From positions 310,001-374,000 of the forward strand of contig JANQRY010000010.1 in NCBI GenBank assembly GCA_028284345.1: 64,000 bases of DNA, written 5' to 3'. Each line of letters begins with the position of its first letter. Positions within the stretch are counted from its first letter, which is position 1. Position numbers and translations under genes: made by a program. This document shows positions 49,525-58,749 of the stretch, one piece after another. Below the pieces are notes generated by a model that worked only from the letters and a program-made list of their open reading frames with translations, made no database searches and was not told where the DNA came from. Source of the DNA: Hyphococcus sp. (GTDB lineage: Bacteria > Pseudomonadota > Alphaproteobacteria > Caulobacterales > Parvularculaceae).

Positions 49525-51605
49525 ATCTCAGCATCAAAACCTTCTTTCAGCCCACCGTGATGCTCGCCATCGCGCTGATGGTGGTCATCGTCATGATGGT
49601 CCTGCCGGCGCCGGCCTGGGTTGTCGATATCGGTTTGACGGCGTCATTCGCGCTGGCGATCCTGATCCTGACGATCACGCTGTTCATCGACCGGCCGCTG
49701 GATTTCTCGTCCTTTCCGACCGTCCTGCTCGCATCGCTCCTGTTGCGGCTGTCATTGAATGTCTCATCGACAAAGCTGATCATCAGCCAGGGTCACACCG
49801 GCGTCGACGCGGCCGGCGGCGTCATTCAGGGCTTCGCCATGTTTATCATGGGCGGCAATGTCTTTCTCGGGCTTGTCATTTTCGTCGTTCTGCTGATCGT
49901 CAATTTCATGGTGATCACCAAGGGCGCCGGCCGGATGGCGGAAGTGGGCGCGCGTTTCGCCCTTGACGGCATGCCGGGCAAACAGCTTGCTATCGACTCC
50001 GACATCGCCGCCGGCGCTATCAGCCACGAAGAGGCGAAGGCGCGCCGTCAGCTCGAACAGGAAGAGACAACGTTTTTCGGTTCGCTCGACGGCGCCTCAA
50101 AATTCGTGAAAGGCGACGCCATCGCCGGGCTGCTGATCACCCTGCTCAACCTCGTCGTCGGTCTCGCGATCGGCATCGGCGTTCATGGCCTGACCTTTGG
50201 CGAAGCAATCTCCACCTACTCGATCCTGACGGTTGGCGACGGCCTCGTCTCCCAGATCCCGGCGGTTATCATTTCCATCGCCGCCGCGCTTCTGCTCTCT
50301 AAGGGCGGCGTCCTCGGTTCAACCGATCGCGCGCTTTTCGATCAGCTCGGCAAATATCCAGCGGCCATGGGAACCGTCGCCTCCATGCTGTGCGTCTTCG
50401 CGCTGTTCCCCGGCATGCCGTTTCTGCCGTTCATGGCCGGCGCGATCTTGCTGGGCTCGCTCGCGTTTTTCGCACAACAGCAAAAACAGCGGGAAGAAAC
50501 AGACAAGGAAAAAGCGGAAATCGAAGACGCCTCGGAAGCGCCGGCTGAAGTCTCGCTTGGCGATGTTCTCGACCTCGACGAGATTCATCTTGAGTTCTCG
50601 CCGAACATCATTCCCCTCTGCCTCGATTCATCGAGCGGGCTTGACAAGCGCATTTCGAAAATCCGCCGCTATGTAGCCGGAGAGTTCGGCTTTATCGTGC
50701 CCGCGACGCGCCTCACCGACAATTCCGCCTTGCGCGAGAACGAATACGCGATCCGCATTCACGGCGTTGAAGTTGCGCGAAGCTGGCTTGATCCGAAGGG
50801 CGTTATGGTGCTGACGCGGGACGACGCACCGCTCAATATTCCTGGGAAAGACGTAACGGAACCGGTCTATCAGGCGCCGGCGCGCTGGATCCCCGCCGAA
50901 CAGAGCGAAGACGCGGTCGTTCTGGGGCTGCCGGTAATCGAACCCGTCGAGGTGATCGCCACCCATCTTCTGGAAGTGATCAAGGCGAATTTCGGCAGGC
51001 TGATGACGCGGCGCGCCCTGCGACGCATCCTTGATGAGTTTGTCTCAACGTCCGATCCTGCGAAAGCAGAGGCCAATAAGAAAATTCTTGACGAATTTAT
51101 CACCGACGACACGCCTTTCGATCTGGTGCAGGCCGTGTTTCGGCTGCTGCTCGAAGAGCGCGTCTCAATCCGAAATCTGCCCGTGATCCTCGAATCGATC
51201 AGCGAAGGGCGATCGGCCCTCTCGACGCCGGAGCAAATCGCGGAATATGTCCGGCAACGGATCGGCCTGCAGCTTACCTCCAAGCTCAGAAACGACGAAG
51301 GCTATCTGCCGCTCATCCAGCTCGCGCCGGAATGGGAAGAATTATTTCAGCAGCAGGAGCAGAAACAGGAAAACGGCGTCAGCGACATCGCCCTGTCGCC
51401 GTCTGATTTCAATCGCCTAGCCTCATCCATCCGCGACGGCATCGCGAACGCCGTTTCGAAGGGAGCCTTTCCCGCCATTGTCACCAGTTCCCAGCGCCGG
51501 CGTTTTCTGACGACCGTGCTGTCTGCGAAGGGCATTCGCAACCCCGTTATTTCGTACGAGGAAATCGACCCCACAGAGCGGCCGTCAATTCTCGGCGTCG
51601 CGTAG
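49521..51605 (+). CDS. flhA: Flagellar type III export protein FlhA
   Basis: 694 residues. About eight membrane segments in the first 320 residues, with PLDFSSFPTVLLASLLLRLS, LNVSSTKLIISQGH, FMVITKGAGRMAEVGARFAL followed by DGMPGKQLAIDSDI, the FHIPEP-type conserved loop, then the large cytoplasmic domain (LVPDLSSSxx-like IIPLCLDSSSGLDKRISKIR, ...RRALRRILDEF). It forms the nonameric ring that docks chaperone-substrate complexes. It follows the lytic transglycosylase with a 4-bp overlap and precedes fliR by 10 bp. Confidence 0.95.
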   Translation: MNLSIKTFFQPTVMLAIALMVVIVMMVLPAPAWVVDIGLTASFALAILILTITLFIDRPLDFSSFPTVLLASLLLRLSLNVSSTKLIISQGHTGVDAAGGVIQGFAMFIMGGNVFLGLVIFVVLLIVNFMVITKGAGRMAEVGARFALDGMPGKQLAIDSDIAAGAISHEEAKARRQLEQEETTFFGSLDGASKFVKGDAIAGLLITLLNLVVGLAIGIGVHGLTFGEAISTYSILTVGDGLVSQIPAVIISIAAALLLSKGGVLGSTDRALFDQLGKYPAAMGTVASMLCVFALFPGMPFLPFMAGAILLGSLAFFAQQQKQREETDKEKAEIEDASEAPAEVSLGDVLDLDEIHLEFSPNIIPLCLDSSSGLDKRISKIRRYVAGEFGFIVPATRLTDNSALRENEYAIRIHGVEVARSWLDPKGVMVLTRDDAPLNIPGKDVTEPVYQAPARWIPAEQSEDAVVLGLPVIEPVEVIATHLLEVIKANFGRLMTRRALRRILDEFVSTSDPAKAEANKKILDEFITDDTPFDLVQAVFRLLLEERVSIRNLPVILESISEGRSALSTPEQIAEYVRQRIGLQLTSKLRNDEGYLPLIQLAPEWEELFQQQEQKQENGVSDIALSPSDFNRLASSIRDGIANAVSKGAFPAIVTSSQRRRFLTTVLSAKGIRNPVISYEEIDPTERPSILGVA

Positions 51606-51615
51606 CGAGGCGGCG

Positions 51616-52407
51616 ATGGATTTCTTTCCTCTTGCAGCCCTGGCGCCGCTTCGCGAATTCAGCGACGGCTATGTGGTTCTCGCCGCGGCGATTTTCACGC
51701 GACTATCAGCGTTGTTGTTCTTTCTGCCCGGCATCGGCGAGCGCATGATGCCGGTTCGCGTGCGCCTTATCATTGCGCTGGCGCTCATGCTTGTCCTCCT
51801 CCCCGCTTACGCCGGCGACTTCGAAGCGCCGCAGCGCCCCTCGCTGATTGCGGCCTTGTTTGCGGCGGAGGCGGTCTCCGGCGCCCTGATCGGCTTCAGC
51901 ATTCGCATCACCGTGTTCGCCATCCAGACGGCCGGCGCAATTATCAGCCAAAGTCTGTCGCTGGCGCAGCTTTTCGGATCGAACGTATCATTTGATCTCG
52001 AAACGCCGATCTCGACGCTCCTTATGTTCGCCGCCATTGTCATGGCGGTTTCCGCAGGCGTTCATTTCGAAGCCGTCAACGTCCTGATGATGTCCTACGA
52101 TATCATGCCGCTCGGCGTCTTTCCAGGCGCAAGCGCCGCGGGCGAATGGGCCGCCGGCAGAACCGCCTTCGCCTTTTCCGCCGCCTTATCGCTTGCCTTT
52201 CCCTTCGTCGTTCTCGGTTTCATCTACAATCTCGCCATCGGCGCGGCGAACCGCGCCATGCCGCAGCTCATGGTCGCTTTTGTCGGGATTCCTGCGGTTA
52301 CATTCGCGGGCCTTGTGCTGCTCGCCGCAAGCGCGCCTGTCATTCTGACCGTTTGGCTTGATATGACGCGCGAGATCATCGGCGAATTTCTAGCGGCGGC
52401 GCCATGA
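51616..52407 (+). CDS. fliR: Flagellar type III export gate protein FliR
   Basis: 263 residues with six or so hydrophobic segments. FTRLSALLFFLPGIGERMMP, VRVRLIIALALMLVLLPAY and SAEAVSGALIGFSIRITVFA-like AEAVSGALIGFSIR are FliR features; the C-terminal LAIGAANRAMPQLMVAFVGI is conserved. It completes the FliP-FliQ-FliR gate. Its stop overlaps the flhB start by 4 bp. Confidence 0.94.
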   Translation: MDFFPLAALAPLREFSDGYVVLAAAIFTRLSALLFFLPGIGERMMPVRVRLIIALALMLVLLPAYAGDFEAPQRPSLIAALFAAEAVSGALIGFSIRITVFAIQTAGAIISQSLSLAQLFGSNVSFDLETPISTLLMFAAIVMAVSAGVHFEAVNVLMMSYDIMPLGVFPGASAAGEWAAGRTAFAFSAALSLAFPFVVLGFIYNLAIGAANRAMPQLMVAFVGIPAVTFAGLVLLAASAPVILTVWLDMTREIIGEFLAAAP

Positions 52408-53501
52408 GCGATAATGAACAACCGAGCGCTGACGACAAGACGCACGAGCCGACACAGCAAAAACTGCGCAAGTCACGCGAACAGGGCGATGTCCCCTACT
52501 CTATGGAAGCGACATCGGCGACGACCTATGCAGCGTTCTTTCTGGGGATTCTCATTTTATCCGGCTGGATCGGCATGGATATTCTCGCCGCGCTGACGCC
52601 GTTTCTGTCCAACCCGGAGGCGATCCATCTCGCCTTTTCATCGCCCAATCAACAGGACGTCGCCGCCGAACTCATTTTTCGCACCTTTCGGGCGACACTC
52701 GCATTGCTCATCATTGTCATGATCGGCGTCTTCGCCTCCGCGACCGTCCAGCGCGCTTTTGCGTTTTCCCTTTCGAAAATAAAGCCCAAATGGTCGCGCC
52801 TGTCGTTCGTCGATAACGCCAAACAGAAATACGGGCCCGAAGGGCTCTCGGAATTCGTAAAAAAAGCGGCGAAGCTGTGTGCTATTCTCGGCATCATCCT
52901 GTTTGCGATCAAGGACCGTTTCTTCGAACTGCCGACGCTAATCGGCAAGCCGGCGACGGCTCTGCCGACCTATTTCTTTAAGGAAACCATCTTCTTTGTC
53001 GGCCTGATTACCGGCGTGGCCGCGTTGATCGGCTTTCTCGACTTGCCATGGCGTCAGTTTCAACACCGCAAGCGCCTGCGCATGACCCATGAGGAAATGA
53101 AGCGGGAGAACAAGGAAACCGAGGGCGATCCGATGTTGAAAGGCGCCCGCCGCCAGCGGGCCGAAGCCATCGCCACCAACCGCATGATGGCGGACATGCC
53201 GAACGCCGACATTGTAATCGTCAACCCGACGCATTACGCGACAGCGCTGAAATGGGACCGCAAAGGCGGCGCGGCGCCCATATGCGTCGCCAAAGGCGTC
53301 GACGAGATTGCCGCGCGCATCCGGAAAGCCGCCGCCGAACACGGCGTCCCGATCACACGCGATCCGCCGACGGCGCGTTCGATCTACGCCCTGGTCGAAA
53401 TCGGACAGGAAATAAAACGCGAGCACTTCGCCGCCGTTGCCGCCGCGATCCATTACGCCGATCAGGTGCGCAAGAAAAAGGCGCGGGCAGGCGCTCAATG
53501 A
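52404..53501 (+). CDS. flhB: Flagellar export switch protein FlhB
   Basis: 365 residues. Charged N-terminus (DKTHEPTQQKLRKSREQGDV), four membrane helices in 35-210, and the cytoplasmic domain with the autocleavage site NPTH at residues 274-277 (IVNPTHYATALKW). The C-terminal half has ARIRKAAAEHGVPITRDPPT. FlhB cleaves after the Asn and switches export from hook to filament proteins in response to FliK. The stop overlaps the next start (ATGA). Confidence 0.95.
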   Translation: MSDNEQPSADDKTHEPTQQKLRKSREQGDVPYSMEATSATTYAAFFLGILILSGWIGMDILAALTPFLSNPEAIHLAFSSPNQQDVAAELIFRTFRATLALLIIVMIGVFASATVQRAFAFSLSKIKPKWSRLSFVDNAKQKYGPEGLSEFVKKAAKLCAILGIILFAIKDRFFELPTLIGKPATALPTYFFKETIFFVGLITGVAALIGFLDLPWRQFQHRKRLRMTHEEMKRENKETEGDPMLKGARRQRAEAIATNRMMADMPNADIVIVNPTHYATALKWDRKGGAAPICVAKGVDEIAARIRKAAAEHGVPITRDPPTARSIYALVEIGQEIKREHFAAVAAAIHYADQVRKKKARAGAQ

Positions 53502-53911
53502 AAAAGAACGACATATTAAAGCTCTCGCAATTGCTCTCGCTGAAACAGCAGGCGGCGTCGCTCAAATACAGGAAACGCCTCGCGGAACAGCAGCGTCTCC
53601 ATGACGAAGCCGCACGCCTTATGCGCGACAGTCTTAACCCGGCCTTGCACGAACGCCGCGAGCCCGCCGCAGGCGACCTCATTGTCGCCAACAGGTTTCG
53701 CAAAAGCCTGCGCAAAAAATCAGAACAATTGACCGCCGCCGCCCATAGCCTCGACGACATGGTCGACGCATTACGCGCCAACACGCGCGAAGCGCTGACG
53801 CGCGAGGCTGCGCTGGAAAGGTTGTTGACGGATCTCAAAAAGAAAATTCGCGCCGACGCCAATAATCGCGACGAAGATCTGCGCGAGCAGAACACGCTCA
53901 TCAAGCGCTGA
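53498..53911 (+). CDS. FliJ-like coiled-coil protein
   Basis: 137 residues from the ATG at 53498, overlapping the flhB stop. It is a continuous, highly charged alpha-helix: LSQLLSLKQQAASLKYRKRL, AEQQRLHDEAARLMRDSLNP, EQLTAAAHSLDDMVDALRAN, LERLLTDLKKKIRADANN. This is the size and shape of FliJ, the stalk of the export ATPase, and no other fliJ is in the window. Sequence conservation of FliJ is too weak to be sure. Confidence 0.6.
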   Translation: MKKNDILKLSQLLSLKQQAASLKYRKRLAEQQRLHDEAARLMRDSLNPALHERREPAAGDLIVANRFRKSLRKKSEQLTAAAHSLDDMVDALRANTREALTREAALERLLTDLKKKIRADANNRDEDLREQNTLIKR

Positions 53912-54203
53912 ACGAGAAGCGCAGCTATTGTGGGCGCCGGCACGTCAAAAATTGTATAACCGTACACAGAGCGATTTGATGGATGTTGTCGAGGCTTCGT
54001 TTACGGCAGGCTTTGAATTATTTTATTGAGGCGACTCCTTCGTTCAGCCGCCAGCACGTCCGTTAAGCCCCTCTTCATATTTCTGAATACGCTGAAACAG
54101 TTTTAGGCCGCAGATTTCGGGGCCGAAACCGGTTAACCGTAATTAAATTCTATCATGGTCTCATACTTGACGCTTCGCATACGCATAAGGGGGAGTCCTT
54201 TCC
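53912..54203. other. Upstream region of the diguanylate cyclase, no gene
   Basis: This 292-bp region lies between the fliJ-like stop and the GGEEF gene. No gene is seen. It contains CGGTTAACCG (54130-54139), a 10-bp palindrome followed by AATTAAATTC, so two TTAA motifs sit six bases apart; this resembles the CtrA pattern (TTAA-N7-TTAA) but with the wrong spacing. AAGGGGGAG before the ATG is a good ribosome-binding site. Confidence 0.4.
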
Positions 54204-55253
54204 ATGTCTGCATCTGTCGCCGCAATGACAAACACAAAAGAAATCGGCGCCGAGGTCATTCGTGCATTAAACAGCATGAATATTCCGCCGAAACCGGAAT
54301 ATTATCAGGTCTGGTTTTCCCATCTTGAAAGCAGCAACGACGCCCTCTCAACGGAGATACAGTCAAAAATCGAGGACGAAGGGGAAGTTGACGAGTTCTT
54401 TTTGAAGGCGATCCACGAGCAGTATTTCGAGCTGGCGCACCCGCCAAAGCAAATTGAACGTTTCGCCGTGGAGGTTCTCAACGAAACCAACGCCCTGCAA
54501 CAGCTTTCAAAAGTTTTTGATACGAACACAAAGCAATTCAGCTCAGACTTGGCGGACGCTTCGCAAAGCGTCGGCGACATCTCCAACGACAGCGCGGCGA
54601 CAACCAAGCTGTTGAACTCCCTTGTCGATATCGCGCAGGACGCGATTTCGCGCAACAATCAGCTTGAAAATGATCTCACAAATGCATCCAAAAAGATCGA
54701 CAAACTGCAATCGTCAATCGACTCGATCGCGAGAGACGCCAAGACAGACTTCCTGACGAAACTGAACAATCGCCGTTACTTTGACAGCACGATCTCGCAC
54801 CTCATCACTGCGGCGACCAGCGAGAAGACGCCGCTTTGCATGATCGTCGCCGACATCGACCATTTCAAATCGTTCAACGACAAATGGGGCCATCCGGTTG
54901 GCGACCAGGTGTTGAAACTCGTCGCGGATGTTCTACAGGAAAACGTCAAGGGCCAAGATCTGCTGTCGCGATATGGCGGAGAAGAATTTGCGATCGCGCT
55001 TCCCAAAACCTCGTTGAAAGACGCAGAAACGGTGGCGGACAATATCCGGGTCGCCGTCTCGAAGCGGAAACTCATCAATCGCGCGAACAATCAAAGCCTC
55101 GGACGCGTTTCAATGTCCTTCGGCGTTGCTCAGCTTCGCGACGACTGGCCGGCTGACGCGCTCTATAAAGCGGCGGATGCGGCGCTTTACGAAGCCAAGC
55201 AAAATGGCCGCAATCGCGTTGCCTGCTGGAGCGACGCCGAAGCTGGCGCCTGA
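54204..55253 (+). CDS. Diguanylate cyclase (GGEEF)
   Basis: 349 residues. Residues about 1-170 are a helical region with a coiled coil (KLLNSLVDIAQDAISRNNQL, ENDLTNASKKIDKLQSSIDS) and no recognised sensor fold or membrane segment, so it is probably cytoplasmic. The GGDEF domain (about 185-345) has DFLTKLNNRRYFD, IVADIDHFKSFNDKWGHPVG (metal and nucleotide site) and the active-site loop SRYGGEEFAIALP. The allosteric I-site RxxD is replaced by KGQD five residues before GGEEF, so product inhibition may be weak. It makes c-di-GMP, which usually controls the motile-to-sessile switch; location beside the flagellar locus and a PilZ gene supports that. Confidence 0.93.
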   Translation: MSASVAAMTNTKEIGAEVIRALNSMNIPPKPEYYQVWFSHLESSNDALSTEIQSKIEDEGEVDEFFLKAIHEQYFELAHPPKQIERFAVEVLNETNALQQLSKVFDTNTKQFSSDLADASQSVGDISNDSAATTKLLNSLVDIAQDAISRNNQLENDLTNASKKIDKLQSSIDSIARDAKTDFLTKLNNRRYFDSTISHLITAATSEKTPLCMIVADIDHFKSFNDKWGHPVGDQVLKLVADVLQENVKGQDLLSRYGGEEFAIALPKTSLKDAETVADNIRVAVSKRKLINRANNQSLGRVSMSFGVAQLRDDWPADALYKAADAALYEAKQNGRNRVACWSDAEAGA

Positions 55254-55312
55254 GAAAGCGCGGGATTTTGCTAAATATCGAGTGGAAGCCGGCGACGCGG
55301 CGGAATACGGCT

Positions 55313-55672
55313 TTAGTTGTCGGCGTCTACGATTTCGACGCCCGCGAGGTTTGAGTTTTGCCAGCGGCGGGCGACGCGGTATTTGGCGGCGAGCACCGGA
55401 ATCTCAATCTCGCAGGACTGCGGCAGGTCCACCGCTTCGGTAAATTGCAGCCTGAAGCCGCGGGTCGTTATGTCCCGCACCGTGCAGCTGACGGCGCAAT
55501 CGTCTGAGAGCCGGACCAATGCAAGATGCAGGACGCGTTTGCGAGGCTCCAGCCTATTCGGATCGTTGATCCGTTCACTCGCCGTAGCGAGACTCTTGAG
55601 CCGGCTCGACAACACGGCTTGCAGCCTTGCGTCGTCTTGCGCATTTTCCTGCATATGTCGCTTGCCAAACAT
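55313..55672 (-). CDS. PilZ-domain protein, probable c-di-GMP receptor
   Basis: 119 residues. The PilZ domain covers about 38-118: the RxxxR motif is RLEPR (residues 40-44) and the (D/N)xSxxG motif reads DITTRG (67-72), with Thr for Ser, followed by FRLQFTEAVDLPQSCEIEIP. The N-terminus is a short helical extension. An ATG at 55654 (second Met, after KRH) is also possible. It converges with the diguanylate cyclase; the pair is a compact signal-and-receptor unit. The target could be the flagellar motor or the glycan machinery. Confidence 0.82.
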   Translation of the reverse strand: MFGKRHMQENAQDDARLQAVLSSRLKSLATASERINDPNRLEPRKRVLHLALVRLSDDCAVSCTVRDITTRGFRLQFTEAVDLPQSCEIEIPVLAAKYRVARRWQNSNLAGVEIVDADN

Positions 55673-55818
55673 ACGACATAGTATTGTATATTTTCAATAA
55701 CATAGCGTTAACGCTAACGGATACGGAAAATTTATAACGATATACAGCTTCGCCGCGAGGCGAATACGCCGCCGATACATTGATCGAAGGCGGTCGGCGA
55801 CAGCAGAGCCGACGGCGC

Positions 55819-56391
55819 TTATTCAGCCGCAGACTTCAAATAGGCGATCAAGTCGGCGCGATCCTGCGGATCGGGAAGCCCGGCGAAGATCATCCGTGTG
55901 CCTGGGATATATTCTTGCGGATTTTCGAGATAAGCGAACATGATCTCTTCGGTCCACGTGATGCTGGAATTCGCGTTCGCGTCTGTGTAGTTGAAGCCTT
56001 CAACGGATCCGGCCTCTCGCCCGAAGATCCGGTAAAGCGACGGACCAACCCGGTTCTGCCCTTCCAGGACCGTGTGGCAGGCGATACATTTCACATAAAC
56101 GCGCTTGCCCGTAGCCGCGTCGCCGGTGAGAGCGGCGTATTCCGACCCTCCGTCAGCAGACACCGCGACAGTTTCAACCTCGTCTACAACGTCCGACTCC
56201 GGCGAATTCATCGCGGCTTCCGTCGCATCGTCGTTTGTGGACTGCTCCTCCGCGTTGTTCGATGCATTACTTGCAACGGACGTTTCGGCGCCGTCGTCAG
56301 GGGCCCCGCAGGCGCCGAGGAAAAGGGAAAATGAACCAACGGCAATGATCGAAGCCGGCTTAATTCCAGAAAACGCCAAAGATTCCTCCAT
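55819..56391 (-). CDS. Class I cytochrome c lipoprotein
   Basis: 190 residues from the ATG at 56391, which gives a lipoprotein signal peptide with lipobox LFLGAC (Cys 28); the frame extends upstream to 56457 but the extra 22 residues do not fit. An acidic, Asn/Ser/Glu-rich linker (about 32-85) leads to a cytochrome c2-like domain: heme site CIACH (102-106), GPSLYRIFGREAGSVEG, and the axial methionine in GTRMIFAG. It is thus a membrane-tethered c-type cytochrome with an extended tether. It lies downstream of the decaheme gene on the same strand (gap 136 bp) and may take or give electrons to it in the periplasm. Confidence 0.88.
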   Translation of the reverse strand: MEESLAFSGIKPASIIAVGSFSLFLGACGAPDDGAETSVASNASNNAEEQSTNDDATEAAMNSPESDVVDEVETVAVSADGGSEYAALTGDAATGKRVYVKCIACHTVLEGQNRVGPSLYRIFGREAGSVEGFNYTDANANSSITWTEEIMFAYLENPQEYIPGTRMIFAGLPDPQDRADLIAYLKSAAE

Positions 56392-56526
56392 TTCGTGGGA
56401 AAGCCCCGAAGGCGAAAAGAATTGAGTATAGTTGAATGTTTTAACGCGAGCAAACATGTAAACGCTCTAAGCACGCAGGAACTTCGTCGCCACTCGCCGC
56501 TGGAAGCGAAAAGGAAGCAGCCCGGA

Positions 56527-58749
56527 TTATTCGGCGCCGTTCGTATCGCGAAGATAGTCGGAAATAAGTTCGATGGATCGGGGATACGATTCCACATGAT
56601 AGTTGTGGCAGGTCAGGCAGCTATCCGGCGCTCTTCCCCGCTGGTGGCACTCGGTGCAGGTCTCTCTGGTCATATCGATGAAGCTCGCGGCAAGCGTATC
56701 TGACTCGCGGGAGACCGCATCGTTCAGCTTGTGACAGCTGGAACACCCCTCATCGTTCATCAATCCGAAATGCGACGCATGTGAAAACCGGTTGAAGTCT
56801 ATCTCGACATCGCCCGGCATGAATCCATGCCAGTTAATCCGATATTTTCCAGCCTCGTTCAAAGGCCTTGATCTTACTCCGTTCGCCCGCGTCTTAATCG
56901 GCGTCGCCTCAACGCTATGGCATTTGATGCATTTACCAATGGCTTCGTCGTCGCTTAAAGACGCGAAAAGCGACTCGACGATCGGATCGTTCCCGGCGGA
57001 AGACACGTCCAGCCAGGTTCTGAGGAACGGATCGGCATGATCAATGGGTCGATAAAATATCGTGCTTCCGTCCCTGTACCACCCGCCGGTTCGGGCCCAT
57101 TCTTCATTGTCAGCAACGGATGTCGGCGTCGCTCTGAACGGGTTCTCCGTACTCGTCTGGGCCTCAAGCTCATCGTCGACCGCGTCATCATCGTCCAATA
57201 AAATAATATCGTCCCCGGTCAGCAGACTTCCCTCGTCCGCTCCGGCGTCGTCATCTTCCGTCAGCAAATCGGCGTCGTCAAAAACGCCGATGTCAATCAA
57301 CGCATCATCAGCCAGCGCGTCTCCGGTCGTCTCGCCGTCGAGCAGAATGCTGTCATCGCGTTCAATCGTTATGTCCTGCGATTTCTGAGAGCCAACGAAC
57401 CCCTCTATCTCGCCGGCCCTAAATTGCGCCACCTCCTTCATGAGCATGGGGAACCACTCTTTTTGGTTGTTGACGAGCGTGTCCTTGGGCAAGGACGCCA
57501 CCAGGTGGTTAAGCGTGGACTGATCAAAGTTACCTTCAAGGGCCTCATCAATGCGCCGGTTCATCATGGCCGTTCCGCCCATCTGAATGTCGTAGAGAAG
57601 CTCCTTGATAGCCCATGCGAGTTCGGCCGCCGACCTTAATTCGTCGGCGTCAGCGTTGCGGAGATCAAACAATTGAAGGGACGCGTTTTGCAGCGCGGCC
57701 GACTGCTGCACGGCGTCAGGCAGCAGGAGCTTCATAAACGGCGTTGTCTCGCCGTCCGCCCATTCAGGCCATTGGCCGACAAAGTAGCCGGCCTCGGCAA
57801 GCGAGTGAACATCGAGTTCCGGAATAGACAGGACCGCGACGCCCTTCGCCGTCGCGCGCGTATCCCCCAGGATCTCTTCCAGATGACACGATGAGCACGA
57901 CGTCTCAAAATTTGCCGCAAGCATCCATTCACCGCTCTGATCAGTGTCGTGGCATTGTTTACAGCCGTCGGGGGCGAAATCGACATAGTCGTCGTCGACA
58001 AAGTGTTTCTTCAGATGGGTGACGTGATCAAACCGGATGCGCGTGGGGCGATTATACGGAAAGTCTGTATATTGAGGGTGTTCGGATTCAAGATCGGCGA
58101 ACTTCACCGTGTGACAGACATGACATTGTTGCGGATCGAAGCCGTCGATCGGGGCGAATTTTCCCTGATGCTCTCGGTGGCAAACAGCGCAACTGATGTC
58201 GTCAGTTTCCGTCGCCCGCCAGGCGCGTAATTGGCTGGCGAGGGCGACCTCGCGGGAACTCGACGATTTGGCGGATACGGCGTCCGGATCCGTTGAAAAA
58301 TTATCGGGCGATGTCGAATGCGGCTGGGATGCGTTATCGCCCAGTTTGTGACAGTTGAGGCATTTCGCATCGTCATTGCCGCTGTTGAGATGCGCCGCTT
58401 TCGTCACCCAGTCGACTATCGTTTCAGATACGGCGGAATGGCAGTCCTTGCATGACGTCACCTCGGCATGGTTGACGCTAAGCGGACCGGGCGACAGATG
58501 GTTGAGGGTTGTTTTCCCCGCGAGAAAAATCACAAGCAGCGATAACGCGAGCCCCAGCATCCAAAAAATAATACGGCGTTTATGCGACTTTACGGAACGA
58601 ACAGGCGAGCAAGGGCTATCCGTAAACGGACATTCCCCTTTCAGATTCGGGCCCGTCTCGCACGCCTCCCTGCGGCCGCATCGCCACTTTTGCGTTGGCC
58701 GCGAATAGGGGCTGTCACGATGCCCGAATTTCTGCATCTGATCGGTCAT
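56527..58749 (-). CDS. Membrane-anchored decaheme c-type cytochrome
   Basis: 740 residues from the ATG at 58749, which overlaps the preceding gene's stop (ATGA); the frame runs further upstream to 58839. The N-terminus is cytoplasmic (about 1-58) with four cysteines at 24, 30, 40 and 47, followed by one membrane helix (about 60-77). Ten CxxCH heme sites lie at about 100, 130, 187, 209, 263, 285 and then 607, 669, 698 and 711: two clusters, six and four, separated by 320 residues. That spacer is helical at first and then extremely acidic (about 480-530, runs of Asp). Extra histidines are frequent and suit bis-His ligation. No known named family is recognised. It is transcribed after the heme-b-like gene and before the cytochrome c lipoprotein. 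Confidence 0.87.
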   Translation of the reverse strand: MTDQMQKFGHRDSPYSRPTQKWRCGRREACETGPNLKGECPFTDSPCSPVRSVKSHKRRIIFWMLGLALSLLVIFLAGKTTLNHLSPGPLSVNHAEVTSCKDCHSAVSETIVDWVTKAAHLNSGNDDAKCLNCHKLGDNASQPHSTSPDNFSTDPDAVSAKSSSSREVALASQLRAWRATETDDISCAVCHREHQGKFAPIDGFDPQQCHVCHTVKFADLESEHPQYTDFPYNRPTRIRFDHVTHLKKHFVDDDYVDFAPDGCKQCHDTDQSGEWMLAANFETSCSSCHLEEILGDTRATAKGVAVLSIPELDVHSLAEAGYFVGQWPEWADGETTPFMKLLLPDAVQQSAALQNASLQLFDLRNADADELRSAAELAWAIKELLYDIQMGGTAMMNRRIDEALEGNFDQSTLNHLVASLPKDTLVNNQKEWFPMLMKEVAQFRAGEIEGFVGSQKSQDITIERDDSILLDGETTGDALADDALIDIGVFDDADLLTEDDDAGADEGSLLTGDDIILLDDDDAVDDELEAQTSTENPFRATPTSVADNEEWARTGGWYRDGSTIFYRPIDHADPFLRTWLDVSSAGNDPIVESLFASLSDDEAIGKCIKCHSVEATPIKTRANGVRSRPLNEAGKYRINWHGFMPGDVEIDFNRFSHASHFGLMNDEGCSSCHKLNDAVSRESDTLAASFIDMTRETCTECHQRGRAPDSCLTCHNYHVESYPRSIELISDYLRDTNGAE

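Noticed and set aside
53252..53497. Upstream extension of the FliJ-like gene into flhB
   Set aside because: The extra 82 residues are arginine-rich read-through of flhB in another frame; the ATGA overlap start is preferred.
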